Below are positions 1 to 6,118 of a stretch of 14,243 nucleotides of DNA, piece by piece. The position numbers were made by a program, and so were the translations under genes. Source of the stretch: CADEFF01 sp964569315 (GTDB taxonomy: Bacteria; Pseudomonadota; Alphaproteobacteria; Dongiales; Dongiaceae); NCBI GenBank assembly GCA_964569315.1, contig CAZMUZ010000097.1, forward strand, positions 1 through 14,243, written 5' to 3'. The first letter of the stretch is position 1. Every line of letters begins with the position of its first letter. The notes under the pieces were generated by a model. That model worked only from the letters and a program-made list of their open reading frames with translations, was not told the DNA's origin and ran no database searches.

Positions 1-226
1 GGCGGCAACGCCGCGCCCATTCTCTTTGCGATGCGAGGCGGCACCGGACACTGCGCAGCAATTGAGCGGCGCCTGCCTAACCCATAGGCAGCGTCGCCGA
101 AAGGCGCCGGGAACCGCCCGCCGACCTGCATTTTCTATCGTCACGACAACAACTTAGCCTTGGTGCATCCTCCGGCGCGTATCTGGACGGCCTCGGCAGG
201 GCCGCCACCACCGGCACGGGACGCCC

Positions 227-565
227 ATGAAGAAGATCGAAGCCATCATAAAGCCCTTCAAGCTCGACGACGTGAAGGATGCGCTGCACGAAGTCGGCAT
301 CAAAGGCATCACGGTCACCGAAGCGAAGGGTTTCGGCCGCCAGAAGGGCCATACCGAGCTCTATCGCGGGGCCGAGTATGTCGTCGATTTCCTGCCCAAG
401 GTGAAGCTCGAGGTGGTGCTCGAAGACCAGCTCGTCGAGCGCGCCGTCGAGGCCATCCAGCACGCCGCCCGCACCGGCCGCATCGGCGACGGCAAGATCT
501 TCGTGACTGCCGTGGACGAGGTGATTCGCATCCGCACCGGCGAACGCGGCGGCGACGCCATCTGA
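227..565 (+). CDS. glnB: Nitrogen regulatory protein P-II (GlnB)
   Basis: This is a 112-residue cytosolic trimeric PII signal protein. The family senses 2-oxoglutarate, ATP/ADP and, through uridylylation, glutamine, and it controls the adenylyltransferase acting on glutamine synthetase and the NtrB/NtrC system. The sequence has the PII N-terminus (MKKIEAIIKPFKLDDVK) and the T-loop with the uridylylation tyrosine at exactly residue 51 (RGAEYVVDF). It also has the C-terminal signature GRIGDGKIFV followed by the R-x-R-T-G-E end. The length is canonical. The ATG at 227 is preceded by a weak GGGA at 218-221. It lies 53 bases upstream of glnA on the same strand, which is the classic alphaproteobacterial glnBA operon. 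The glnA linkage favours GlnB over the paralogue GlnK, which usually sits next to amtB. Confidence 0.97.
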   Translation: MKKIEAIIKPFKLDDVKDALHEVGIKGITVTEAKGFGRQKGHTELYRGAEYVVDFLPKVKLEVVLEDQLVERAVEAIQHAARTGRIGDGKIFVTAVDEVIRIRTGERGGDAI

Positions 566-618
566 AAGAACCCCGACCGATCCGATTCCGCACCGCACTT
601 CCAACTCGAGGAATGCCG

Positions 619-2028
619 ATGTCCGACCCGAAGAAGTTCCTGGCCCAGCTCAAAGACAAGGACGTGAAGTATGTCGATTTCCGCTTCACCGACCCGCGCG
701 GCAAATGGCACCACCTCTCGCAGGCGACGAGCGCGGTCGACGAGGACCTGCTGACCGAGGGCGTCATGTTCGACGGCTCCTCGATCGCGGGCTGGAAGGC
801 GATCAACGAGTCCGACATGATCCTGATGCCGGACCTCGAAACGGCGGTCATGGACCCCTTCTCGGCGCAGGCCCAGATCATCGTGTTCTGCGACATCGTC
901 GAGCCGCTCACCGGCCAGAACTACAACCGCGATCCCCGTTCGATCGCGAAGAACGCCGAAACCTTCCTCAAGAGCACCGGAATCGGCGACACCGCCTTCG
1001 TCGGCCCGGAAGCCGAGTTTTTCGTGTTCGACGACGTGCGGTACGAAGTCTCGATGCACCGTACCTTCGTGGAGTTCGCCTCCGACGAGGGGCCATACAT
1101 GAACGGCCGTCGCCGCGAGGACGGCAATCATGGCCATCGTCCCGCGATCAAGGGCGGCTATTTCCCGGTGGCCCCGCTGGACGGCGGCGGCGACCTGCGC
1201 GCCGAGATGCTGTCGACCATCGCCGACATGGGCGTGACGGTGGAAAAGCATCATCACGAGGTGGCGCCGAGCCAGCACGAGCTCGGCATCAAATTCTCGA
1301 CGCTGACGCGCGGCGCCGATGCGATGCAGATCTACAAATACTGCGTTCACAACGTCGCCCACGCCTACGGCAAGACGGCGACCTTCATGCCGAAGCCGGT
1401 AAAGGGCGATAACGGCTCCGGCATGCATGTGCATCAGTCGATCTGGAAGGGCGGCCAGCCGCTGTTCGCCGGCAACGGCTATGCCGATCTCTCGGAAACC
1501 GCGCTCTACTACATCGGCGGCATCATCAAGCATGCGAAGGCGCTGAACGCCTTCACCAACCCCACCACCAACAGCTACAAGCGGCTGGTGCCGGGCTTCG
1601 AGGCGCCGGTGCTGCTCGCCTATTCCTCGCGCAACCGATCGGCCTCCTGCCGCATCCCCTATGTCGCGAATCCGAAGGGCAAGCGCGTCGAGGTGCGGTT
1701 CCCCGATCCCTCGGCCAACCCCTATCTCAGCTTTGCGGCGATGCTGATGGCGGGGATCGACGGGATCATGAACAAGATCCATCCCGGCGATCCGATGGAC
1801 AAGAACCTCTACGACCTGCCGCCGGAGGAGCTCAGCAACGTACCGACGGTCTGCGGCTCGCTCCGCGAGGCCCTGCAGTCGCTCGAGGAGGATCGTGCCT
1901 TCCTCAAGCGCGGCGACGTCTTTGCCGACGATTTCATCGACAGCTATCTCGAGCTGCGGTGGGAGGAAGTGCATGACTTCGAGATGACGCCGCACCCGCT
2001 GGAGTACAAGCTCTATTACAGCGTCTGA
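619..2028 (+). CDS. glnA: Type I glutamine synthetase (GlnA)
   Basis: The 469-residue product makes glutamine from glutamate, ammonia and ATP as a cytosolic dodecamer. The N-terminal beta-grasp domain carries MFDGSS with Asp52. The catalytic domain has metal and substrate ligands in GPEAEFFVFD (Glu131, Glu133) and GDNGSGMHVHQS (His270), and the nucleotide/glutamate motif NRSASCRIP around residues 339-347. The regulatory tyrosine for adenylylation is present at residue 398 (KNLYDLPPEE), so activity is probably controlled by GlnE with the PII protein encoded just upstream. The start at 619 is chosen because GAGGA at 608-612 lies 6 bases upstream and the protein then begins MSDPKKF, as is usual. 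An in-frame ATG at 613 would add two residues and is spaced too close. The length matches the GSI-beta family. Confidence 0.98.
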   Translation: MSDPKKFLAQLKDKDVKYVDFRFTDPRGKWHHLSQATSAVDEDLLTEGVMFDGSSIAGWKAINESDMILMPDLETAVMDPFSAQAQIIVFCDIVEPLTGQNYNRDPRSIAKNAETFLKSTGIGDTAFVGPEAEFFVFDDVRYEVSMHRTFVEFASDEGPYMNGRRREDGNHGHRPAIKGGYFPVAPLDGGGDLRAEMLSTIADMGVTVEKHHHEVAPSQHELGIKFSTLTRGADAMQIYKYCVHNVAHAYGKTATFMPKPVKGDNGSGMHVHQSIWKGGQPLFAGNGYADLSETALYYIGGIIKHAKALNAFTNPTTNSYKRLVPGFEAPVLLAYSSRNRSASCRIPYVANPKGKRVEVRFPDPSANPYLSFAAMLMAGIDGIMNKIHPGDPMDKNLYDLPPEELSNVPTVCGSLREALQSLEEDRAFLKRGDVFADDFIDSYLELRWEEVHDFEMTPHPLEYKLYYSV

Positions 2029-2087
2029 CCGAAATCACAGCGTCGGGATGGCGGTTTTCCAGTGCGGAATCCCGGGATTTGACCCTG

Positions 2088-2107
2088 CCCGCCCCTCCGC
2101 GGGCGGG
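2088..2107 (+). terminator. Putative rho-independent terminator after glnA
   Basis: A perfect 7-bp GC stem, CCCGCCC (2088-2094) with GGGCGGG (2101-2107), encloses a 6-base loop. It lies about 60 bases past the glnA stop and is followed by a T-rich run (ttctccctcattct). The position and the T-rich tail fit intrinsic termination of glnBA. The tail is interrupted by C, so efficiency is uncertain. Confidence 0.55.
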
Positions 2108-2239
2108 TTCTCCCTCATTCTATAGGAAAATTATCTCGGATACCGGTTCGGGAGAACCGGCTCCGGGACGCACCGTCGCCATTGCTCTGGAACCCAACCG
2201 GAGGCAGGATCGATACCGCAGTTGGGGATTTGAGACAAA

Positions 2240-2734
2240 GTGCACAGGCTCGACATTACGGGCGGCGTTGCGTCGGATCGCGTCAATCGGATCTTCGGCT
2301 ACTGGCAGGACCAGTGCCGGGCGCGGTCGATGCCGGCCAAGCGCGACATCGACCCTGCCGCGCTCAAGCCCCTGCTTCCCTACCTCATGATCGCGGAGAT
2401 TCATGCCGCCCCGCTCCGGGTCCGCTACCGGCTGGTCGGTACCGAGGCGGTGCGCATGGCCCGCGGCGACTATACCGGCCATTGGCTGCATGAGAGCGGC
2501 TGGGCCGGCGACGAGATCGCGAGCTATGTGCAGCAATACTCGCTGCTGCTGGAGACGCGACGCCCGCTGCTCGGGACCGGGCATCTGATCCGGAGCGACG
2601 GAAAGGAGGCCGTGTTCGAGTGGGGCAAGTTCCCGCTGTCGGACGACGGCGAGACCGTCACCCACTGCCTCGGCATCGAGGACGTGATTCCGCTCCGGCC
2701 GACCTACATGCTGCGCGAGACCGCGGCCCGCTAA
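2240..2734 (+). CDS. PAS_5-family PAS domain protein
   Basis: This 164-residue protein resembles the PAS_5 (PF07310-type) family widespread in alphaproteobacteria. It has an N-terminal helix ending in FGYWQ (about residues 19-23) and the typical MPAKRDIDPAALKPLLPYLM segment. These are followed by a PAS-like fold with RVRYRLVGTEAV, a GDYTGHWL turn and the sensor-like strand VFEWGKFPLS. There is no output domain, no signal peptide and no membrane segment, so it is probably a small cytosolic sensor or adaptor of unknown ligand. The start is a GTG at 2240: an in-frame TGA at 2231 rules out anything longer, and a later ATG would remove the conserved YW helix. The ribosome site is weak (gaga at 2232-2235). 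It appears monocistronic, separated from glnA by a terminator. The family call is made from motif memory, not a search. Confidence 0.82.
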   Translation: MHRLDITGGVASDRVNRIFGYWQDQCRARSMPAKRDIDPAALKPLLPYLMIAEIHAAPLRVRYRLVGTEAVRMARGDYTGHWLHESGWAGDEIASYVQQYSLLLETRRPLLGTGHLIRSDGKEAVFEWGKFPLSDDGETVTHCLGIEDVIPLRPTYMLRETAAR

Positions 2735-2811
2735 CCGGGTCCCCCGTCGCGCGCCACTCCGGCCGATCGTTGTCGAGAAAACGGGGGCGAGGCTCGCGAT
2801 CCGCGGCCGTG

Positions 2812-2889
2812 TCAGCGCCCGAGGCGCCGTCCCGCACCGGTGATGGCGACGGTGCGACCCGCGAGCGGAACGGCCCGGTCCTCCGCCAT
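2812..2889 (-). pseudogene. Truncated short-chain dehydrogenase N-terminus (25 codons)
   Basis: Reading from the ATG at 2889 down to a TGA at 2812-2814, the minus strand encodes 25 residues ending in AGRTVAITGAGRRLGR. This closely resembles the first beta strand and the dinucleotide-binding turn of short-chain dehydrogenases (TGxxxxxG, as in ITGAxRRLGRAIA). The start overlaps the thioesterase stop as TGATG, a typical translational-coupling junction. No SDR-like continuation is seen after the stop in any minus-strand frame through 2735, where the convergent PAS gene ends. The simplest reading is the stub of a gene whose remainder was deleted. A chance resemblance or a functional short peptide cannot be excluded. 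If intact, it would have been the second gene of an operon behind the thioesterase. Confidence 0.55.
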
Positions 2890-3275
2890 CACGCGGTCTT
2901 GGGAACCGGCCTCGGCCGGCCGTCGTCGTCGATCGCGACGTAGGTGAAGCGCGCTTCCGTCACCTTGTGGAACTTGCCGTCGCGCCATCTCTCGACCCAG
3001 CTTTCGACCTCGATGGTCATCGATGTCGTGCCGATGCGAACGATCTCCGCATAGCAGCTCAGCAGATCGCCGATCAGCACGGGCTTGTGGAAGCTCATCG
3101 CGTCGATGGCGACGGTCGCGACGCGGCCTTCCGCCCGGCGCCGGGCAACGACCCCCGCGGCCAGGTCCATCTGCGCCAGGAGCCATCCGCCGAAAATGTC
3201 GCCATTGCCGTTGGCGTCGGCGGGCATGGCGAGGGTGCGGATCGCGGGTTCGGCGGCGGGGGGTGTCTCGGTCAT
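2889..3275 (-). CDS. Acyl-CoA thioesterase, YciA-like hotdog protein
   Basis: The 128-residue single-hotdog protein is predicted to hydrolyse acyl-CoA thioesters in the cytosol. It carries the family signature IRTLAMPADANGNGDIFGGW, with the active-site Asn/Asp region at residues 22-26 and the GGW turn before the central helix (LLAQMDLAAGVVA). AIDAMSFHKPVLIGDLLSCY and the C-terminal strand VTEARFTYVAID are also typical of YciA/BACH-like enzymes. The ATG at 3275 (MTETPP) is preferred. An upstream in-frame ATG at 3329 would add 18 residues that look unlike the family. No strong Shine-Dalgarno sequence is visible. The gene is divergent from parE, and its stop overlaps the start of a truncated SDR reading frame (TGATG). 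The exact chain-length preference is unknown. Confidence 0.9.
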   Translation of the reverse strand: MTETPPAAEPAIRTLAMPADANGNGDIFGGWLLAQMDLAAGVVARRRAEGRVATVAIDAMSFHKPVLIGDLLSCYAEIVRIGTTSMTIEVESWVERWRDGKFHKVTEARFTYVAIDDDGRPRPVPKTA

Positions 3276-3427
3276 GCGGCCAGTCTGCGACAGGCGGAAC
3301 GCGCTTGTCGATGGCGGGCGCCCGCTCATGCCCGTCGCGGCAGCAGAAGGAGCGCGCGGGACCGCTTCGCCGATGCGCCGGCAACTCCCGGCGCCCTGCC
3401 GCTCATGTTAGCGCTTCTCCATGCGGC

Positions 3428-3457
3428 TTGATCCGATTCGAGCCGACTTCCTATAGT
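3428..3457 (+). promoter_or_regulatory. Putative sigma-70-type promoter of parE
   Basis: TTGATC (3428-3433) and TATAGT (3452-3457) are separated by 18 bases, matching the -35 and -10 consensus at 4/6 and 5/6. The -10 box ends 8 bases before the parE ATG. The only well-placed purine for initiation is A3466, the first base of the start codon. No Shine-Dalgarno sequence lies between, so the transcript may be leaderless. Confidence 0.55.
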
Positions 3458-3465
3458 CCGGCCCC

Positions 3466-5454
3466 ATGAATGACCTGTTCGGCGCCGGCGGGCGCAAATC
3501 CGCCGAATACACCGCGAAGGACATCGAGGTCCTCGAAGGGCTGGAGCCGGTTCGCCGGCGGCCCGGCATGTATATCGGCGGCACGGACGAGCGCGCGATG
3601 CACCACCTCGTTGCCGAGGTGCTCGACAATTCGATGGACGAGGCGGTCGCCGGCCATGCGACGCGAATCGAGCTGGAGCTCGACGCCGAAGGCGCCGTGA
3701 CCGTGTCGGACAACGGCCGCGGCATTCCGATCGATCCGCATCCGAAATTCAAGAGCAAGTCGGCCCTCGAGGTGATCCTCACCACGCTTCATTCGGGCGG
3801 CAAGTTCGGCGGCAAGGTCTACACGACCTCGGGCGGCCTGCATGGCGTCGGACTCTCCGTCGTCAACGCGCTGTCCGACATGCTCCATATCGAGGTGGCG
3901 CGCGAGAAGCAGCTCTACAGCCAGGATTACGCGCGGGGTGCGCCGACCTCGAAGCTGAAGAAGATCGGCAGTGCTGCCAACCGGCGCGGCACGACCGTCC
4001 GCTTCACCGCCGATAAGAAGATCTTCGGCACCGCGGCGCATTTCCGGCCCGAGCGGCTCTATCGCATGGCCCGTTCCAAGGCCTATCTCTTCCGCGGCGT
4101 CGAGATCCGCTGGAAATGTGCGCCGAAGCTCATCAAGGACGGTGACGAGACGCCGAAGGAAGCGGTGCTCCACTTCCCGGGCGGCCTCGGGGACTTCCTG
4201 TCGGCGTCGCTCGAGGGCCGCAAGACCGTGACGACCATGCCCTTCATCGGCCGCGCCGACCTGCCGGAGCGGCAGGGCCGCGTCGAATGGGCGGTCGCCT
4301 GGCCGGTGGACGAGGAAGGCTTCCTCAACTCCTACTGCAACACGGTGCCGACGCCCGAGGGCGGTACGCACGAGGCGGGCCTGCGCAGCGGCCTCATGCG
4401 CTCCCTCAAGGCCTATGGCGAGCTCGTCGGCAACCGCAAGGCGGCGCAGATCACCGCCGAGGATGTGAGCGGCGGTGCCGTAATGCTGCTCTCCCTCTTC
4501 ATCAAGGATCCGCAGTTCCAGGGCCAGACCAAGGAAAAGCTCGCGACCGTCGAGGCGCAGCGGCTGGTCGAGGCCTCGATCAAGGACCATCTCGACCACT
4601 GGCTCTCGGAAGACACCGATCGCGCCCGCGACCTGCTGGAGCGCGTGGTGGAGCGCGCCGAGGAAAGGCTGCGCAAGCGGCAGGACAAGGACCTCGCCCG
4701 CAAGACGGCGACGCGGAAGCTGCGGCTTCCCGGCAAGCTCGCCGATTGCTCGCGGGATTCGGCGGAGGGCACCGAGCTCTTCCTGGTCGAGGGCGATTCC
4801 GCCGGCGGCTCGGCGAAGCAGGCGCGGCTGCGCGACACCCAGGCCGTGCTGCCGCTCCGCGGCAAGATCCTCAACGTCGCCAGCGCCTCGCAGGACAAGC
4901 TTGCCCAGAACCAGGAGCTGATCGACCTCATCCAGGCGCTCGGCTGCGGCACGCGCGACAAGTTCGATGCCGCGAAGCTCCGCTACGAGCGCATCATCAT
5001 CATGACCGACGCCGATGTGGACGGCGCCCATATCGCCTCGCTGCTGATGACCTTCTTCTATCGCGAGATGCCGGGCCTCATCGAGAAAGGCCACCTCTTC
5101 CTCGCCCAGCCGCCGCTCTACCGGCTGACGCAGGGCGGCACCTCGATCTATGCGCGGGACGACCGCCACAAGGACGAGCTGATGGCGACCGCCTTCAAGG
5201 GCCGCGGCAAGGTCGAGATCAGCCGCTTCAAGGGCCTCGGCGAGATGCCGTCGTCGCAGCTCAAGGAAACCACCATGGACCCCGGAAAGCGCATCTTGCT
5301 TCGCGTCCATGTGCCGGACCGCTATGACGATGCGCAGCGGAAAGAGGCGCGCAAGACCGCGGACCTCGTGGAGCAGCTCATGGGGCGCAAGCCGGAGCTG
5401 CGCTTCCAGTTCATCCAGGAGAACGCGCCGCAGGTCCGCGATATCGACGTCTGA
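3466..5454 (+). CDS. parE: DNA topoisomerase IV subunit B (ParE)
   Basis: The 662-residue ATPase subunit of topoisomerase IV pairs with ParC to decatenate replicated chromosomes. The GHKL ATPase domain shows EVLDNSMDEA (Glu51 as general base, Asn55 as Mg ligand), DNGRGIPI from Asp82, and GGLHGVG at 123-129. The transducer domain follows. The TOPRIM domain has the catalytic Glu442 in LFLVEGDSAGGSAKQ and the metal-binding DADVD at Asp515, Asp517 and Asp519. ParE rather than GyrB is favoured by the short length, by QAVLPLRGKILNVASAS, and by the KLAQNQELIDLIQALGCGTR segment typical of alphaproteobacterial ParE. The ATG at 3466 gives the normal N-terminus, but no ribosome-binding site precedes it, which fits the leaderless-transcript idea. 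A lipoprotein gene begins 9 bases after the stop. Confidence 0.95.
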   Translation: MNDLFGAGGRKSAEYTAKDIEVLEGLEPVRRRPGMYIGGTDERAMHHLVAEVLDNSMDEAVAGHATRIELELDAEGAVTVSDNGRGIPIDPHPKFKSKSALEVILTTLHSGGKFGGKVYTTSGGLHGVGLSVVNALSDMLHIEVAREKQLYSQDYARGAPTSKLKKIGSAANRRGTTVRFTADKKIFGTAAHFRPERLYRMARSKAYLFRGVEIRWKCAPKLIKDGDETPKEAVLHFPGGLGDFLSASLEGRKTVTTMPFIGRADLPERQGRVEWAVAWPVDEEGFLNSYCNTVPTPEGGTHEAGLRSGLMRSLKAYGELVGNRKAAQITAEDVSGGAVMLLSLFIKDPQFQGQTKEKLATVEAQRLVEASIKDHLDHWLSEDTDRARDLLERVVERAEERLRKRQDKDLARKTATRKLRLPGKLADCSRDSAEGTELFLVEGDSAGGSAKQARLRDTQAVLPLRGKILNVASASQDKLAQNQELIDLIQALGCGTRDKFDAAKLRYERIIIMTDADVDGAHIASLLMTFFYREMPGLIEKGHLFLAQPPLYRLTQGGTSIYARDDRHKDELMATAFKGRGKVEISRFKGLGEMPSSQLKETTMDPGKRILLRVHVPDRYDDAQRKEARKTADLVEQLMGRKPELRFQFIQENAPQVRDIDV

Positions 5455-5463
5455 GGCGATCGG

Positions 5464-6069
5464 ATGGTTCGCAGCCTCTGCCGCGCCTTTTCGATTGCCG
5501 CCGCGTCGGGCGTTGTCCTGCTGTTCGGCTGCAGCGTGGTGTCGCCGAACGGCGTGATCTATCACGACACGATCGGCGTTTCGGGCACCAAGCAGAATGT
5601 CAGCCTCGGCGCGGCCGGCCGCGACCTCCGTACCATCGTGATCGGCAATCCCACCTCCCTGCCCCCGGACGAGTTCGCCGCGATCGTCCGCGACCATATG
5701 CAGGGAGCCAATTTCGGCCGGCCGGTCCATCTCGTGCCCGCCGCACCGGAAACCCTGCCCGAAGGCTACCGGCTGGTGCTCGCTTTCGGCACGCTTCCCG
5801 GCGTCGGCGACAGAACGCTCTGCCAGGCACCCTTGCCCGCGGGCGGCGGCCCGGAGACGGTGCTCGACGGCGATCTCTCGGTGAAGGCGGCCTTCTGCAC
5901 CGACGATCGCCCCGTCCGGTCCTTGACCGGGGAGGCGTTCGATTTCAGCGATCCGCGCGATCCCGGTTTCAAACGCTTCCTGCGCGACGTCGGGCTTGCC
6001 GTCTTCAATCCGCAGAACCCCGACGACCGGCCCGATCGCGACCCGCCGCCGGTCGATCCCTCGAACTGA
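5464..6069 (+). CDS. Putative lipoprotein of unknown function
   Basis: I do not recognise a family for this 201-residue protein. It starts with a lipoprotein signal peptide: basic residues (Arg3, Arg7), a hydrophobic stretch, then the lipobox LFGC with Cys23 as the lipidation site. It is therefore predicted to be anchored on the periplasmic side of a membrane. The mature part is soluble-looking, with no further membrane segments and two further cysteines (about 120 and 145) that could form a disulfide. Its tail is proline- and aspartate-rich (from about residue 188). The ATG lies 9 bases after the parE stop, with GAGG at 5453-5456 serving as ribosome site, so it is probably translated from the parE message. 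Codon use resembles its neighbours, which supports a real gene. Confidence 0.82.
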   Translation: MVRSLCRAFSIAAASGVVLLFGCSVVSPNGVIYHDTIGVSGTKQNVSLGAAGRDLRTIVIGNPTSLPPDEFAAIVRDHMQGANFGRPVHLVPAAPETLPEGYRLVLAFGTLPGVGDRTLCQAPLPAGGGPETVLDGDLSVKAAFCTDDRPVRSLTGEAFDFSDPRDPGFKRFLRDVGLAVFNPQNPDDRPDRDPPPVDPSN

Positions 6070-6095
6070 TCTGACCCAGAGCTGCTGATTCCGAG

Positions 6096-6118
6096 ACGCG
6101 GCAGTCCGTCAGCCGCGT
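6096..6118. terminator. Hairpin between convergent genes, possible terminator
   Basis: ACGCGGC (6096-6102) and GCCGCGT (6112-6118) form a perfect 7-bp inverted repeat with a 9-base loop. It straddles the end of the minus-strand molybdopterin hydroxylase gene, whose stop is at 6109-6111, and it lies 27 bases past the lipoprotein stop. Neither side has a clear T-run, so it may be a weak terminator or chance in GC-rich DNA. Confidence 0.3.

Noticed and set aside
40..54. Possible sigma-54 promoter upstream of glnB (GG at 40-41, GC at 53-54)
   Set aside because: The GG to GC spacing is one base longer than the strict -24/-12 spacing, and the -12 element lacks TT before GC. A nitrogen-regulated sigma-54 site would be biologically sensible, but this match does not support one.
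1..87. Open frame 1 from the left edge to a TAG at 85-87, possible tail of an upstream gene
   Set aside because: Only 28 codons with mixed third positions and no recognisable C-terminus. Not enough to call a gene. An ATG on the minus strand at 18-20 leaves just six codons, so a divergent gene cannot be judged either.
3314..3325. 12-bp palindrome GCGGGCGCCCGC between thioesterase and parE
   Set aside because: All-GC palindromes of this size are expected by chance in such DNA, and it is not placed against a recognisable promoter.
3451..5730. 759-codon minus-strand open frame antisense to parE
   Set aside because: It is a shadow of parE. High-GC genes with G/C third positions rarely make stops on the opposite strand. 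The translation is rich in Arg/Leu/His with no recognisable motif, while parE shows complete catalytic motifs.
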